Shown here: positions 8,601 to 15,517 of the stretch, piece after piece | How the letters are laid out: each line of letters begins with the position of its first letter | How positions within the stretch are numbered: the stretch's first letter is position 1 | NCBI GenBank assembly: GCA_003696875.1 | Contig: RFHL01000743.1 | Coordinates: 1-32,075 of the forward strand | Reading direction: 5' to 3' | DNA from: Bacteroidota bacterium | GTDB lineage: Bacteria > Bacteroidota > Bacteroidia > J057 | DNA length: 32,075 bases | The notes under the pieces: generated by a model | Databases searched by the model: none | The model's input: the letters and a program-made list of their open reading frames with translations, nothing else | Told to the model about the DNA's origin: nothing | Made by a program: the position numbers and the translations under genes

Positions 8601-8792
8601 ATAGCGCCACAGGCTATCCGGCTTTTGCCGCGCCTCGAAGCGCTCAGCCAGCCGGGCATAGGCGCTCCGGGCACCCTCAAAATCCCCCTGGGCATAGCTT
8701 TCGATGGCCTGTGCCCGGAGCGTGTCTGGGGATTGCGCCGGTAGGGTGTGGGCAAAGAGGAAAAACAGGCAGGCATTCAGCAGGCGAAGCAT
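5625..8792 (-). CDS. Secreted TPR-CHAT caspase-like protein with C-terminal anchor
   Basis: 1055 residues from the ATG at 8792, chosen because it opens a signal peptide (MLRLLNACLFFLFAHTLPAQ); an ATG 18 codons upstream lacks this. Order: signal peptide; tetratricopeptide repeats over roughly 25-480 (recurrent A-x-x-Y...A...A pairs); a helical linker; a CHAT domain from about 750 to 1020 with the caspase-like dyad His883 (HFGTHA) and Cys930 (TACETG); a membrane helix at about 1029-1050; and a positive RRKKI tail. This predicts that the TPR and CHAT parts lie outside the cytoplasm, tethered to the inner membrane. CHAT domains belong to the caspase/separase-like peptidases. It leads the sigma/anti-sigma genes on the same strand. 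The substrate is unknown; the neighbouring membrane TPR protein is the obvious candidate. Confidence 0.88.
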   Translation of the reverse strand: MLRLLNACLFFLFAHTLPAQSPDTLRAQAIESYAQGDFEGARSAYARLAERFEARQKPDSLWRYRYQVALCEVQMGNFAPARARLRRIWAARPYPRLTAQSAQTLALAYAQTGTVDSAMFFIDQSLAVQQEAALADTLLLGKTYDLKAFLHLQQNERQAARQAIEYAHALRTAFFDSLDLELGYGANTLYIVLDGLEDLPGADAAARQAWRIFNRNLPPDHPHRAVIANNLSVSRGDMGDAPGARYYLQQAVAANQAGGRHRLLIQNFYNLAYLYVKLEDWANAAVYNRRALAMADSLLDRPSAEYADLLDGLGATYHGMGQYQAADSLFRLALTERQAYFRQSHATIAQSYYNLGLIAREEGREHAARPALERAQALYTELLGPQSGKWADATYELAELNWSQGHFPAALSQWRQTLSVYRTRRGPTHAHTLENLHQLAQAFAELGRRDSAQAYLDQGWAAVGLDGNQANGRIEPLVPPILDLIDLQLELAAGPGMPDHAAAWTRYEQLAQAWLLWLPDYLQLFAPGSRQQGRSPQVQRLYRRLAWLAHLALSSEEPVQVSSWRRILLHAMQAVRGSSIRAALQRREAMQFAGIPDTLVRRGERLEEQLRYMYQSSEVEGKAMAPAQRTAVYEAWQAYQRQLRRDFPGYHQARYALPDLDPASLRHSLPDEALLAYLYLDSTCLVLRVDADRFQTYSLPLGAGFRDSLQSYVAMLRQPAPPARLQPLAYYLHQRLWAPLDGDLPETVRILPDGPLYTLNFELLLTESPASGGSPAYLLQQHALYYAHQFFPSPRPLSGEGTGILGIAPGFTAELKARYQARLAGRQAPDSLFLHWLSTPWSLDFVEGLADRGWGKGLTGFEATEAAVMTEAYGAAILHFGTHARLQNDDPLMSFLALTPDTLGESDGYLHTYELYQQLLPAQLAVLTACETGLGPFEPGEGLLSLAHGFRYAGCPSVVHSLWSIDDEQSQLLLTPFYAALRAGSPPAAALREAKLAFLQNSPESRLAPYFWGGLVLTGQNTAVIGPAYTWLWWSLGLLAIAALAGAFLIRRKKI

Positions 8793-8951
8793 AGGAGACA
8801 CAGACGGTTTGCAGAGGGTAGGGGAAAGGTACAAAAAAGCCTTCAAAAAGGGGCTTGCTTCCTATAACCTGCCAGACAAGGCCTTTTCGTCCTTTTGCTC
8901 AAAAATCCGTATCTTCAGGCATCAGATCTTGTGTATCATACCTTTCTCCTT
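8793..8951. promoter_or_regulatory. Divergent promoter region, CHAT gene and Uma2 gene
   Basis: These 159 bases separate the start of the minus-strand CHAT gene from the plus-strand Uma2-like gene, so both promoters should lie here. I found no pair matching the Bacteroidota TTTG / TAnnTTTG spacing: TTTTG at 8893 and TATCTTCA at 8910 are too close together. Confidence 0.4.
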
Positions 8952-9527
8952 ATGCCCCATCAACCCGCTGTCTTTACCCTCACCGTCGAGGCATATCATC
9001 GCATGCGCGAGGTGGGCATTCTCACCGCCAACGATCGGGTGGAGTTGCTCCGCGGCCAGATCATCCCTATGAGCCCCAAAGGAAGTAAGCACAGTAATGC
9101 TGTAAATCGGCTTGCCAAGGCCTTTACCCTAGGCCTTGATGGCATGGCTGAGGTGCATAATCAAAATCCTATCCATTTGTTGGACGATAGCGAGCCAGAG
9201 CCTGATTTGGCGCTCCTGATTCCTCCGTTAAGCCGCTATGATCACCGGCTGCCGGTCCCTGAAGACATCCTCCTCGTCGTCGAGGTCGCCGACAGTTCGC
9301 TGCGGCAGGACCGGTACGACAAAGCCCCTCTCTATGCCGAGGCCGGCATCCCCGAATACTGGATCGTCAACCTCGCCGATCGCGAGGTGGAGGTCTATCA
9401 GCAGCCGCGCCAGGGCGGCTATAAGGTCTGCACCCGCTACCTGCCAGGTGAGCAATTGCCGGTTGCGCAATTGGATTTTTCCCTGGCGGTAGCCGACATC
9501 CTGGGGGAGGAAGCTCCCGCTGAGTAG
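8952..9527 (+). CDS. Uma2-family (DUF820) putative nuclease
   Basis: 191 residues from the ATG at 8952; the in-frame TTG at 8895 adds 19 weak residues. The fold signature of the Uma2/DUF820 group in the PD-(D/E)xK superfamily is clear: ELLRG (Glu31), EPEPDL (Asp85), LLVVEVADSS (Glu111), DRYDKAPLYA (Lys124) and GIPEYWIVNL. The predicted active residues are all present. The family is very abundant in cyanobacteria and some Bacteroidota, often in many copies, and its biological role is not settled. It is a single gene, convergent with the EEP lipoprotein gene, with 6 bases between the stops. Confidence 0.88.
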   Translation: MPHQPAVFTLTVEAYHRMREVGILTANDRVELLRGQIIPMSPKGSKHSNAVNRLAKAFTLGLDGMAEVHNQNPIHLLDDSEPEPDLALLIPPLSRYDHRLPVPEDILLVVEVADSSLRQDRYDKAPLYAEAGIPEYWIVNLADREVEVYQQPRQGGYKVCTRYLPGEQLPVAQLDFSLAVADILGEEAPAE

Positions 9528-9533
9528 GCCTCC

Positions 9534-10481
9534 TTATGGGGCCAGGGCAAAGGTCGTCATCACCAGGCCATGATCGGAAGGGTAGGGGATGGCCCGCTCG
9601 CCGATCCGCAAGCTGTCGCCCAGAAAAGCCTGATAGGATTCCGAGGCCAGCGCCTGGAGCCCTTTTCCCCGATAAAAAATGTAGTCGATCCGATGCTCGT
9701 CCGTGCGCCCGGGGCTGTCCCAGGTGATGCCGGGATGGGTACCTGGATCGGGATGGATCTCCCGATAGCTGTCCCGCATGCCCAGCTCCGCCAGGTTTTT
9801 GGTGGCGTACCAAGGCACAACCAGCCCCGCATGCTGCGCCCGGGTGTTGGGTCCCCAATCCAGGTGGGAGGGCGAATTCATGTCCCCGCCCAGGATGAGG
9901 GGAATGCTGTCGGCCTCGGCGGCCCAGGCTGTCAGCACGGGTCGCACCTGCCGGATCATCTCGTAGCGCCGCCCGCTATCCTGCTCCCAGGCCAGGAGTT
10001 CGGCGGCGCTCAGGCCCATGGTCTCGGGCGCGTCGTGCCAGGGCAGGTAGTGAAACCAGTTGCTGAGCAGGCGCACCCGCTGGTTGCCGATCAGGATCTC
10101 CCGTCCCCCCAGGTAAAAGGGGTGCTCGCTATCCAGCCGCTCCCCAAAGGGGAAGCGCGAAAAAACGGCCAGGTTGACGCTGGGATCATCTGGGGCCGTG
10201 CCGGCCGGCGCCACCAGGTGCAAGTGATAGCCGAGCGCCTCGGCGATCATAGGGCCCGAACCGTAGGTCTCCACCATCAGCACCACATCCGGGTCCAGCG
10301 CCCGGATAATCTCGATGACATGGGCTGGCCCCTCGGGGATGTCGCGGCCGCCATGCAGGATGTTCCAGGCCATGACCGTGAAGGTTGGGGCGGGAGGAGG
10401 CGTTTTTTCGGTACAGCCAGAACCGCTGAGGCCGATAAGCCCCAGGACCAGGAATAGCAAGGGACGAGGAAGCAGATTCAT
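9534..10481 (-). CDS. EEP-family (endonuclease/exonuclease/phosphatase) lipoprotein
   Basis: 315 residues with a lipoprotein signal (lipobox GSGC, Cys23). The catalytic motifs of the DNase I-like EEP fold are all visible: N40 (WNILHGG), Glu71 (VETYG), D200xN202 (GGDMNSPSH), D266 (HRIDYIF) and D303-H304 (YPSDHG). These bind a divalent metal and cleave phosphodiester or phosphomonoester bonds. The lipid anchor puts it in the envelope, so an extracellular phosphoester (lipid head group, nucleotide or DNA) is more likely than genome repair; the substrate cannot be told. It is the last gene of the minus-strand cluster starting near 13.2 kb, 31 bases after the serine hydrolase gene. Confidence 0.88.
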   Translation of the reverse strand: MNLLPRPLLFLVLGLIGLSGSGCTEKTPPPAPTFTVMAWNILHGGRDIPEGPAHVIEIIRALDPDVVLMVETYGSGPMIAEALGYHLHLVAPAGTAPDDPSVNLAVFSRFPFGERLDSEHPFYLGGREILIGNQRVRLLSNWFHYLPWHDAPETMGLSAAELLAWEQDSGRRYEMIRQVRPVLTAWAAEADSIPLILGGDMNSPSHLDWGPNTRAQHAGLVVPWYATKNLAELGMRDSYREIHPDPGTHPGITWDSPGRTDEHRIDYIFYRGKGLQALASESYQAFLGDSLRIGERAIPYPSDHGLVMTTFALAP

Positions 10482-10512
10482 CCTGCATGTTACAGATCTC
10501 GGGGCAAAATGG

Positions 10513-11577
10513 CTATTCGTACAGTGCCCGAATCAGCATTTCCCGCAGGTTGCCCTCGTCTCCGAAGGAGTCGGGATTGAAGCGATCATCATGGCTCAGA
10601 ATGATGAGGGTATGTTTGTCGTCCATCATCCGGACCAGGACCACATTGGCCCCCAGGATGCCGCCCCGGCGCTCCATGATGGTGGGCTGGGCTTCTACAA
10701 AGGGGTAACGGTAGTTCCAGACCCCGTACCCGGCGTAGTTGTATTCCGGATAGGATTGGGCCAGGCACTGCCGACTTTCGGCGCTGAGGAGAGCCTCGCC
10801 ATACAGGGCCTGGTCCAGCTTGAGCAGGTCCCCGGCGGTGGCGTACATGCAGCCGGCCGAGCCAAAATTTTCGATATGGATGAGCGGGTCCTGCTTTAGC
10901 TGCTTCCCTTTTTTTCGATAGGTAAAGGCAAAGTGGCGGGGGTATTGGCCATAGGCCAGGAACCCACTCTGGGTCATGCCGAGGGGCTCCAGGATGTGCT
11001 GGCGGATGTTTTCCTGCCAGCTTTTACCCGTCACGGCTTCGATGATCAGGCCCAGCAGCAGGTAGTCTACATTGTTGTAGTGAAAGGTGCCGACGGGGCC
11101 GGCGGGGCGGCCCGTGAGGGCCTTTTGGACCATCTCTTCAGCGGAGAGGTGCCGGCGGTATAGCCGGTTTTTTTCGTTGGGGAGGCCCGAGAGGTGGAGG
11201 AGCAGGTGGTGCACCGTCACCGCGGCAGGGACCTGCGGGGCAAAACGGGGCAGGTATTGGGTGGCGGCAGCCTGCAGGTCGACCTTGCCGACCTCGGCCA
11301 GCTGGAGGATCCGGATGCTGGTGAAGAGCTTGGTCACCGAGGCGATGCTGTAAGGGGTGGTATGGGTGAGCGAATCGGGCGTTTGTCGATAAGCCAGGCC
11401 ATAGGAACGCCGAAAGATCGGCTGTCCGTGACGGGCGACCAGGATGGTGCCGGAAAAGCCGTGGGCCGCCCGATAGGTATCCACCACCGCCGCGATAGCG
11501 GCGGAGTCGGGACCCGGTTGGCTCCAGGCTGACCCTCCGGTCAGCAGCAGGATCATCAGGATGCGGAGACTGGACAT
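10513..11577 (-). CDS. Class C beta-lactamase-like serine hydrolase
   Basis: 354 residues with a signal peptide (about 1-20, ending SAWSQ). It carries the penicillin-binding-fold motifs Ser80-V-T-Lys83 and Tyr167-N-Asn169. The family includes esterases, D-aminopeptidases and beta-lactamases; a substrate cannot be assigned and resistance should not be assumed. It lies 62 bases after the AraC regulator and 31 before the EEP lipoprotein, so it is probably cotranscribed with both. Unlike the broken homologue at 29184-30162, its catalytic motifs are complete. Confidence 0.88.
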   Translation of the reverse strand: MSSLRILMILLLTGGSAWSQPGPDSAAIAAVVDTYRAAHGFSGTILVARHGQPIFRRSYGLAYRQTPDSLTHTTPYSIASVTKLFTSIRILQLAEVGKVDLQAAATQYLPRFAPQVPAAVTVHHLLLHLSGLPNEKNRLYRRHLSAEEMVQKALTGRPAGPVGTFHYNNVDYLLLGLIIEAVTGKSWQENIRQHILEPLGMTQSGFLAYGQYPRHFAFTYRKKGKQLKQDPLIHIENFGSAGCMYATAGDLLKLDQALYGEALLSAESRQCLAQSYPEYNYAGYGVWNYRYPFVEAQPTIMERRGGILGANVVLVRMMDDKHTLIILSHDDRFNPDSFGDEGNLREMLIRALYE

Positions 11578-11639
11578 AAGATGGGGGGTGAAGGGTGAGC
11601 CCCAAACATCCCCAAATTTTGTCAGGAGGCCGTACCTCC

Positions 11640-12785
11640 TCAGGGATCTGCCGGTCCCAATGCGCGTTTTGAGACCTCTTTCAGGTAATCTGCCGGGCTC
11701 TGGCCGGCGATTTTTCGGAATACCCGGTAAAAGGTAGACTTGGAATTGAAGCCTGCGGCCTCCGCGATGCCCAGCAGGCTCAGCTGCACGGCGTCCCCGG
11801 CTTCGAGCCGGGCCTTCACCGCTACGACGCGGTGCTGATTCACAAAGTCAATAAAGCTGACGCCCAGGCCTTGGTTGATCAAACGGGAGACCTCTCTGGG
11901 GGGCATGTCCAGGGCCTGGGCAAAGTCCCGGAGGGTGAGCTCTTGCCGTTGGTAGAGGGCCTGATCGACCATGATGCCCTGGAGCCGGGCCAGGGCTGCC
12001 TGATCGCCTGCGTCCACCGGGTGGGCTGAGGCGGAGGGTTCGGGCTCAGCGGGCGGTAGTGCCTCGGCTACGGATTTGAGGTCTTGCTGCAGGATCCCTC
12101 CTGCGGCGAGGAAAAGCAGGGCCGTACCGATGCTGATGGCCGAAAAGGGCGTGGCCGGGTAGTAGGCCCAGATCAGCCGACCCGCCGCCTCAACCAGCCA
12201 AAAGGCGGCCAGAAAGGCCAAAACGCCGTGGAGGCCGCTGAGCCAGTTTAGGGTGATGCGGTGCAGGCTGGAGTAATAATTATCCACCCGCTGCCGGTAT
12301 GCCTTGATTTGCCGCCATCCCAGGGTGAGATAAGTGATCAGGCTGGCGAGGCTCAGGATTAATTCGGCGTCGTAGGTGTAGGGCCGGTGGATGTGAAACC
12401 AGAAGTCCCGCCGGAAGCTGTAGCTCTGGGTTTGCAAGAAGAAGTACCCGGCTCCTTGCAAGGCTGCGGGCAGGAAGTGCCAGACCTGTCGCCAGCCGAA
12501 GCCAAAGTCAGGCTCGGTCAGGGTCCGGGTGTAAAAGTAGATCAAGGGGCCAAAGGCCAGCGAATAGTAAATCGGCAGGAAATAAAAGTCGGGGGTTTGC
12601 TGGTAGATTTCGGCCACCCTGAAAAAGGCGTCCCCCAGCCAGAGCGCCAGGAAGAAGACCAACAGGGCCAGATAGCGGTTGGCGGTGCGGTTGGCCGGCC
12701 GGAAACTGAGCAGCAAGGTCGCAAATACGCCCTGGGCCATCAGGGCCCCGAGGATGATAACGGGCAGGGTAAAGGGAATTCGCAT
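11640..12785 (-). CDS. AraC-family regulator with membrane N-terminal domain
   Basis: 381 residues. The first 235 or so form about seven hydrophobic segments, a membrane sensor region seen in many Bacteroidota AraC proteins. The C-terminal 110 or so residues are an AraC/XylS DNA-binding domain with two helix-turn-helix units (LTLRDFAQALDMPPREVSRL, and the typical LGIAEAAGFNSKSTFYRVF followed by GQSPADYL). A membrane-bound transcription regulator is implied. It sits between the SRPBCC gene (26 bases upstream) and the serine hydrolase gene, and probably controls this cluster in response to an envelope or external signal. Confidence 0.88.
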   Translation of the reverse strand: MRIPFTLPVIILGALMAQGVFATLLLSFRPANRTANRYLALLVFFLALWLGDAFFRVAEIYQQTPDFYFLPIYYSLAFGPLIYFYTRTLTEPDFGFGWRQVWHFLPAALQGAGYFFLQTQSYSFRRDFWFHIHRPYTYDAELILSLASLITYLTLGWRQIKAYRQRVDNYYSSLHRITLNWLSGLHGVLAFLAAFWLVEAAGRLIWAYYPATPFSAISIGTALLFLAAGGILQQDLKSVAEALPPAEPEPSASAHPVDAGDQAALARLQGIMVDQALYQRQELTLRDFAQALDMPPREVSRLINQGLGVSFIDFVNQHRVVAVKARLEAGDAVQLSLLGIAEAAGFNSKSTFYRVFRKIAGQSPADYLKEVSKRALGPADP

Positions 12786-12811
12786 AGAAGAGGACCGAAA
12801 GCGGTAAAGGC

Positions 12812-13216
12812 TTAGCCGAAGGCTGAAATCAGGGACTGGAGGACCTGGGTCCAGTAGGTTTTCATGTCTGCCCTTTGCTCAGCGTTGGCCAATTTTTCCT
12901 GATGAAAACTCAGGGTGGTTTTCCCCGGCTTTCCGATGACCCGGATTTGCAGGGTGGAGGGCATTTCCCAATCGGGCTTTTTCCAGGCCATGCGCAGATG
13001 AGAATAGGGTTTTAGCACCCGGAGCTGGCCCGTGATGCCTTCTCGGGTAGAAAAGGGCATCTGCAGGGTAAAGTCTGTCTCTACGTCTCCGAGCCATATC
13101 CGTAAACCTTCTCCGGAAAGCAGGAAATCCCAGACCGCACCTGCCTCGGCGGCAACGGTTCTGCGGACGCCTATCTGGAATCCGGCTGATTGGGTTTGAC
13201 CGACGGGTTTGGGCAT
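12812..13216 (-). CDS. SRPBCC/AHSA1-like domain protein
   Basis: 134 residues from the ATG at 13216; an upstream ATG at 13282 overlaps the preceding frameshifted gene and is less likely. The helix-grip pattern of the START/SRPBCC superfamily is visible: an N-terminal strand (GVRRTVAAEAGAVWDFLLS), WLG, FSTREGITGQLRVLKPYSHLRMAW, and a long C-terminal helix (TYWTQVLQSL). Such proteins bind hydrophobic ligands or act as small chaperone-like modules. It lies 26 bases upstream of the AraC gene and is the first intact gene of the cluster. Confidence 0.75.
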   Translation of the reverse strand: MPKPVGQTQSAGFQIGVRRTVAAEAGAVWDFLLSGEGLRIWLGDVETDFTLQMPFSTREGITGQLRVLKPYSHLRMAWKKPDWEMPSTLQIRVIGKPGKTTLSFHQEKLANAEQRADMKTYWTQVLQSLISAFG

Positions 13217-13229
13217 GTGTAGGACGGGT

Positions 13230-13642
13230 TTAAAGGTTTGATAGAGGTTGCCCCATATACCGGCAATGCATACCTCCTGCACTCCAGTTGAAGGGCATGG
13301 GGTTCAAGGTAACAATCCTGCGTCCCACATGGTAGCGCTTGTCGACCCAGGAGAAAAAATCACTGGGGGTGCAAAGCTCCTGACCGCCCACCTCAACGAT
13401 GACGCCGGCCTCAATGGCCCGGCGTACCTCCCGCAGCTCACCCACGAGGCTGCCCCATCCGGTGGGGCGCAGGCCCAGCGCGCCCATGTCTTCGCGCTCT
13501 TCGTACAGGGCATCCCAGCTTTTCAGTTTTGGGGTCGTGATGGCATAGTGCGCCCGGGGTACAAACAGTTTTACCCCGCTCTCACGGAGGGCCAGGTCGA
13601 GGTATTCGGCAATCGTTTTAAGTTGCTCTTCTCAGGGATCAT
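13230..13642 (-). pseudogene. Frameshifted hypothetical gene, about 137 codons
   Basis: From 13631 down to 13230 there is a protein-like frame (EEQLKTIAEYLDLALRESG..., ...DDFFSWVDKRYH-like C-terminal part), but it has no start codon before an internal ATG at 13487. Immediately upstream, in another frame, an ATG at 13642 reads M-I-P-E; inserting one base near 13632 joins it to the long frame. The simplest reading is a gene with a single-base deletion, or a sequencing error. The 3' end is 13 bases from the SRPBCC gene. I do not recognise the family. If the ATG at 13487 is really used, an 85-residue protein would be made. Confidence 0.5.
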
Positions 13643-13716
13643 ATCTAGAGGTTTTAGGTCTGACTTTAGCGTGAGTTTTGGATAAAAATCGCTTTGAATG
13701 GCTCCCATCGATGATT

Positions 13717-13795
13717 GTCATGCTGAGCGAAGCGAAGCATCTCATGTGTCCTATTAGATCCCTCGCTGGCGCCCTTCGGGCTGGCTCAGGATGAT
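13717..13795 (+). repeat. Dispersed repeat, GTCATGCTGAGC type, copy 1
   Basis: It begins with GTCATGCTGAGCGAAGCGAA, then GCATCTCATG, and continues to a CCCTCGCTGGCGCCC...GGCTCAGGATGA half. The same core recurs at 15424, at 21275 and inverted at 21194. It sits in the spacer between the frameshifted gene and the TetR gene. Confidence 0.75.
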
Positions 13796-13861
13796 ATTCA
13801 AACACTTGATAAACAGTCTATTAGGGGGTGTTCTTTCTCCGCTTATCCCAAACTCACGGTA

Positions 13862-13877
13862 TCTTTACCGGTAAAGA
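13862..13877. promoter_or_regulatory. Perfect 16-bp palindrome, probable TetR operator
   Basis: TCTTTACCGGTAAAGA reads the same on both strands and ends 8 bases before the TetR start codon. It overlaps TATCTTTA (13860-13867), which matches 7 of 8 positions of the Bacteroidota -7 element TAnnTTTG. This is where a self-repressing TetR-family dimer would be expected to bind. The length fits one TetR dimer site. Confidence 0.72.
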
Positions 13878-13885
13878 AAAAAGCT

Positions 13886-14452
13886 ATGCCCAGGGTAAAG
13901 TTGTTTGACCAGGAAGAGGCAGTCAGCCGGGCGATGGAGCTGTTTTGGGAAAAAGGCTATGAGTCGACCTCATTGAGCGACCTGACGGCGCATCTCGGCA
14001 TTGGAAAAGGCAGCTTTTATGCCACCTTTGGCAGCAAGGAACAGCTGTTTCAGCGGTGCATTGAGAAGTACACGGAGGCCAGCCTGCCCTTTCTGGATAT
14101 CGCCCTCGATGCCGATGCCGACCTCCCGGTGGCTTTGCAAAAGTTACTGGAGAGCTATGTCGAAGGCTTGATGAATGACGACAAGCGCCGGGGTTGTTTT
14201 ATGGCCAATAGCTGCGCATTGGTCAATACCCAGGGGCCAGGCATAGATAAGATTATCAACGCCCACTACCAGCGAATCGAGCGGTATCTGAGTCGCAGCA
14301 TGGCGCAGCGAGGGGTCGACCCCAGCCGGGCGCAGGGAGTTTCGGCCCTGATCATCACCTTCCTCATTGGCATGAGCCAGCAATCCAAGATCAATCGGGA
14401 CAAAGCCGCCTACCTGTCGACGGTCAAGCAGATTGTGAGCCTTTTGGGCTGA
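13886..14452 (+). CDS. TetR/AcrR-family transcriptional regulator
   Basis: 188 residues. The N-terminal helix-turn-helix (about 10-55: AMELFWEKGYESTSLSDLTA, then GIGKGSFYATFGSKEQLF) is the TetR signature. The C-terminal half is all-helical and would bind a small ligand and form the dimer (RRGCFMANSCALVN is a pattern common in AcrR-like members). The palindrome just upstream indicates autoregulation. No efflux or oxidoreductase gene is directly cotranscribed. The nearest candidate targets are the old yellow enzyme at 16656 and the RND pump that survives only as debris at 15.5-16.1 kb; this link is speculative. Confidence 0.88.
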   Translation: MPRVKLFDQEEAVSRAMELFWEKGYESTSLSDLTAHLGIGKGSFYATFGSKEQLFQRCIEKYTEASLPFLDIALDADADLPVALQKLLESYVEGLMNDDKRRGCFMANSCALVNTQGPGIDKIINAHYQRIERYLSRSMAQRGVDPSRAQGVSALIITFLIGMSQQSKINRDKAAYLSTVKQIVSLLG

Positions 14453-14476
14453 GGGAATAAACCGGGGGCCGATGGG

Positions 14477-14497
14477 CCCAGGCTCGCCTCGCCTGGG
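14477..14497. terminator. Hairpin between convergent TetR and DUF481 genes
   Basis: CCCAGGC (14477-14483) and GCCTGGG (14491-14497) form a perfect 7-base stem with a 7-base loop in the short space between two convergent genes. No T-run follows on either strand, so it is only a possible bidirectional terminator. Confidence 0.4.
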
Positions 14498-14514
14498 ACA
14501 ATGGCGATTTGCCC

Positions 14515-15276
14515 CTACTTATAGCTCTTGATCGTGAACCCAAAGGTCAGGAAGGTATCTTCCTGATGCTGACCTTCGATCACGATGTTCTCAAAGGTGT
14601 GGCGGTAGTTGATGGTGAAGCTCAGGTATTTCCAGATGGGAAAGGACGCCCCGACGGTGGCTTGCCACCGGAAGTTGTCGCCCTGCTGCAGCGAGGGCTG
14701 CACGTAGCTCTCGTGGGTGAGCACGACCTTTTTTTCCGCCAACTGATATTTGCCCTGCACCCATAAGGTGCCCCGAAAAGTGTTGAGGTAGGCCTGCCCA
14801 TCGTAGGCATCCACATTAAAGTTGGCCTGCGTAAAGTCGGTCTGCTCGTACTCGGTGGTCACCGAGAGGCGGAGCTGGGCGGCTTCCTTGTTCAGAACCT
14901 GAAGCGACACGCCCGCTCCCAGAAGGGAGCGCAGGCGGATGGCCCGGCGGAAGCTGCTGCTGACAAAACCCAACAGCAAGGGGTGCACCCGCCGATTGGG
15001 ATAAAACTCCAGGAAGTTGAGGCTCAGGATGTCTTCGTCCGCTTTTGTCCCCCCAAAGGCCTGGTAGACATAGGAGTTCTGGGTCTTGAATACCACCTTT
15101 TCCCAGGGCCGGGCACTCACATCCGTGGCCGTCCTGAAGATGACCGTTTGGACATTGCCGCCCTGCCAGAAGCCGGTCACCGAAAGACCGGCTTTCAGAC
15201 GGAGGGTATCACTGGAGTTGACCTGGGCAAATAGACAAAAAGGGACGAAAAAGCTGCAAAACAGAAGGTGCTTCAT
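14515..15276 (-). CDS. DUF481-like outer-membrane beta-barrel protein
   Basis: 253 residues from the ATG at 15276, which opens a signal peptide (MKHLLFCSFFVPFCLFAQ). The mature part is built of alternating polar and aromatic strands (LSVTGFWQGGNVQ, FKTQNSYVYQAFG, LSFTINYRHTFENIV) and ends with a strand near the C-terminus, as in outer-membrane barrels. The order of strands and the ADEDILSLNFLEFYPNRR region resemble DUF481 proteins (YdiY-like, salt-induced outer-membrane protein group). Function unknown. It is a single gene, convergent with TetR. The upstream ATG at 15303 adds nine residues before the signal peptide and is less likely. Confidence 0.75.
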   Translation of the reverse strand: MKHLLFCSFFVPFCLFAQVNSSDTLRLKAGLSVTGFWQGGNVQTVIFRTATDVSARPWEKVVFKTQNSYVYQAFGGTKADEDILSLNFLEFYPNRRVHPLLLGFVSSSFRRAIRLRSLLGAGVSLQVLNKEAAQLRLSVTTEYEQTDFTQANFNVDAYDGQAYLNTFRGTLWVQGKYQLAEKKVVLTHESYVQPSLQQGDNFRWQATVGASFPIWKYLSFTINYRHTFENIVIEGQHQEDTFLTFGFTIKSYK

Positions 15277-15423
15277 ATTAGGGATAATGACGTGGTGGGT
15301 CATATGTAGTAGTCCCTAATGCGCCGCGAAATTAGTGCGAGCGTCCCAAAACGCCAAAAGGTATAGATGAACGTGGGTTTGGGGTCCGATGTGTGCGCGG
15401 GCTCGCGCATCCGGTTCCTTCCC

Positions 15424-15489
15424 TCATGCTGAGCGAAGCGAAGCATCTCATGAAAGGGGCCGCCGCAGGCGAGGGATACATGAGATGCT
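15424..15489. repeat. Dispersed repeat, GTCATGCTGAGC type, copy 2
   Basis: The core TCATGCTGAGCGAAGCGAAG followed by CATCTCATGA is shared with copy 1. Here it forms an internal inverted repeat: AGCATCTCATG at 15442-15452 against CATGAGATGCT at 15479-15489. It lies about 30 bases from the broken end of the RND pump fragment, which suggests that the element inserted into or bounded the deletion of that gene. Confidence 0.72.
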
Positions 15490-15517
15490 ACACGAGGGTT
15501 ACCCCATAGAGGGAAAA

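Noticed and set aside
4238..8792. The CHAT locus as part of a CRISPR type III-E system
   Set aside because: No CRISPR repeats, gRAMP/Cas7-11 or Cas1/2 genes are in the window, and this CHAT protein is predicted to be exported.
8952..9527. Uma2-like gene as a transposon- or phage-defence nuclease
   Set aside because: The family is abundant and of unsettled role; no partner gene, terminal repeats or defence context is visible.
10513..11577. Calling the class C serine hydrolase a beta-lactamase resistance gene
   Set aside because: S-x-x-K and Y-x-N motifs are shared by esterases and peptidases of the same fold; nothing indicates antibiotic hydrolysis.
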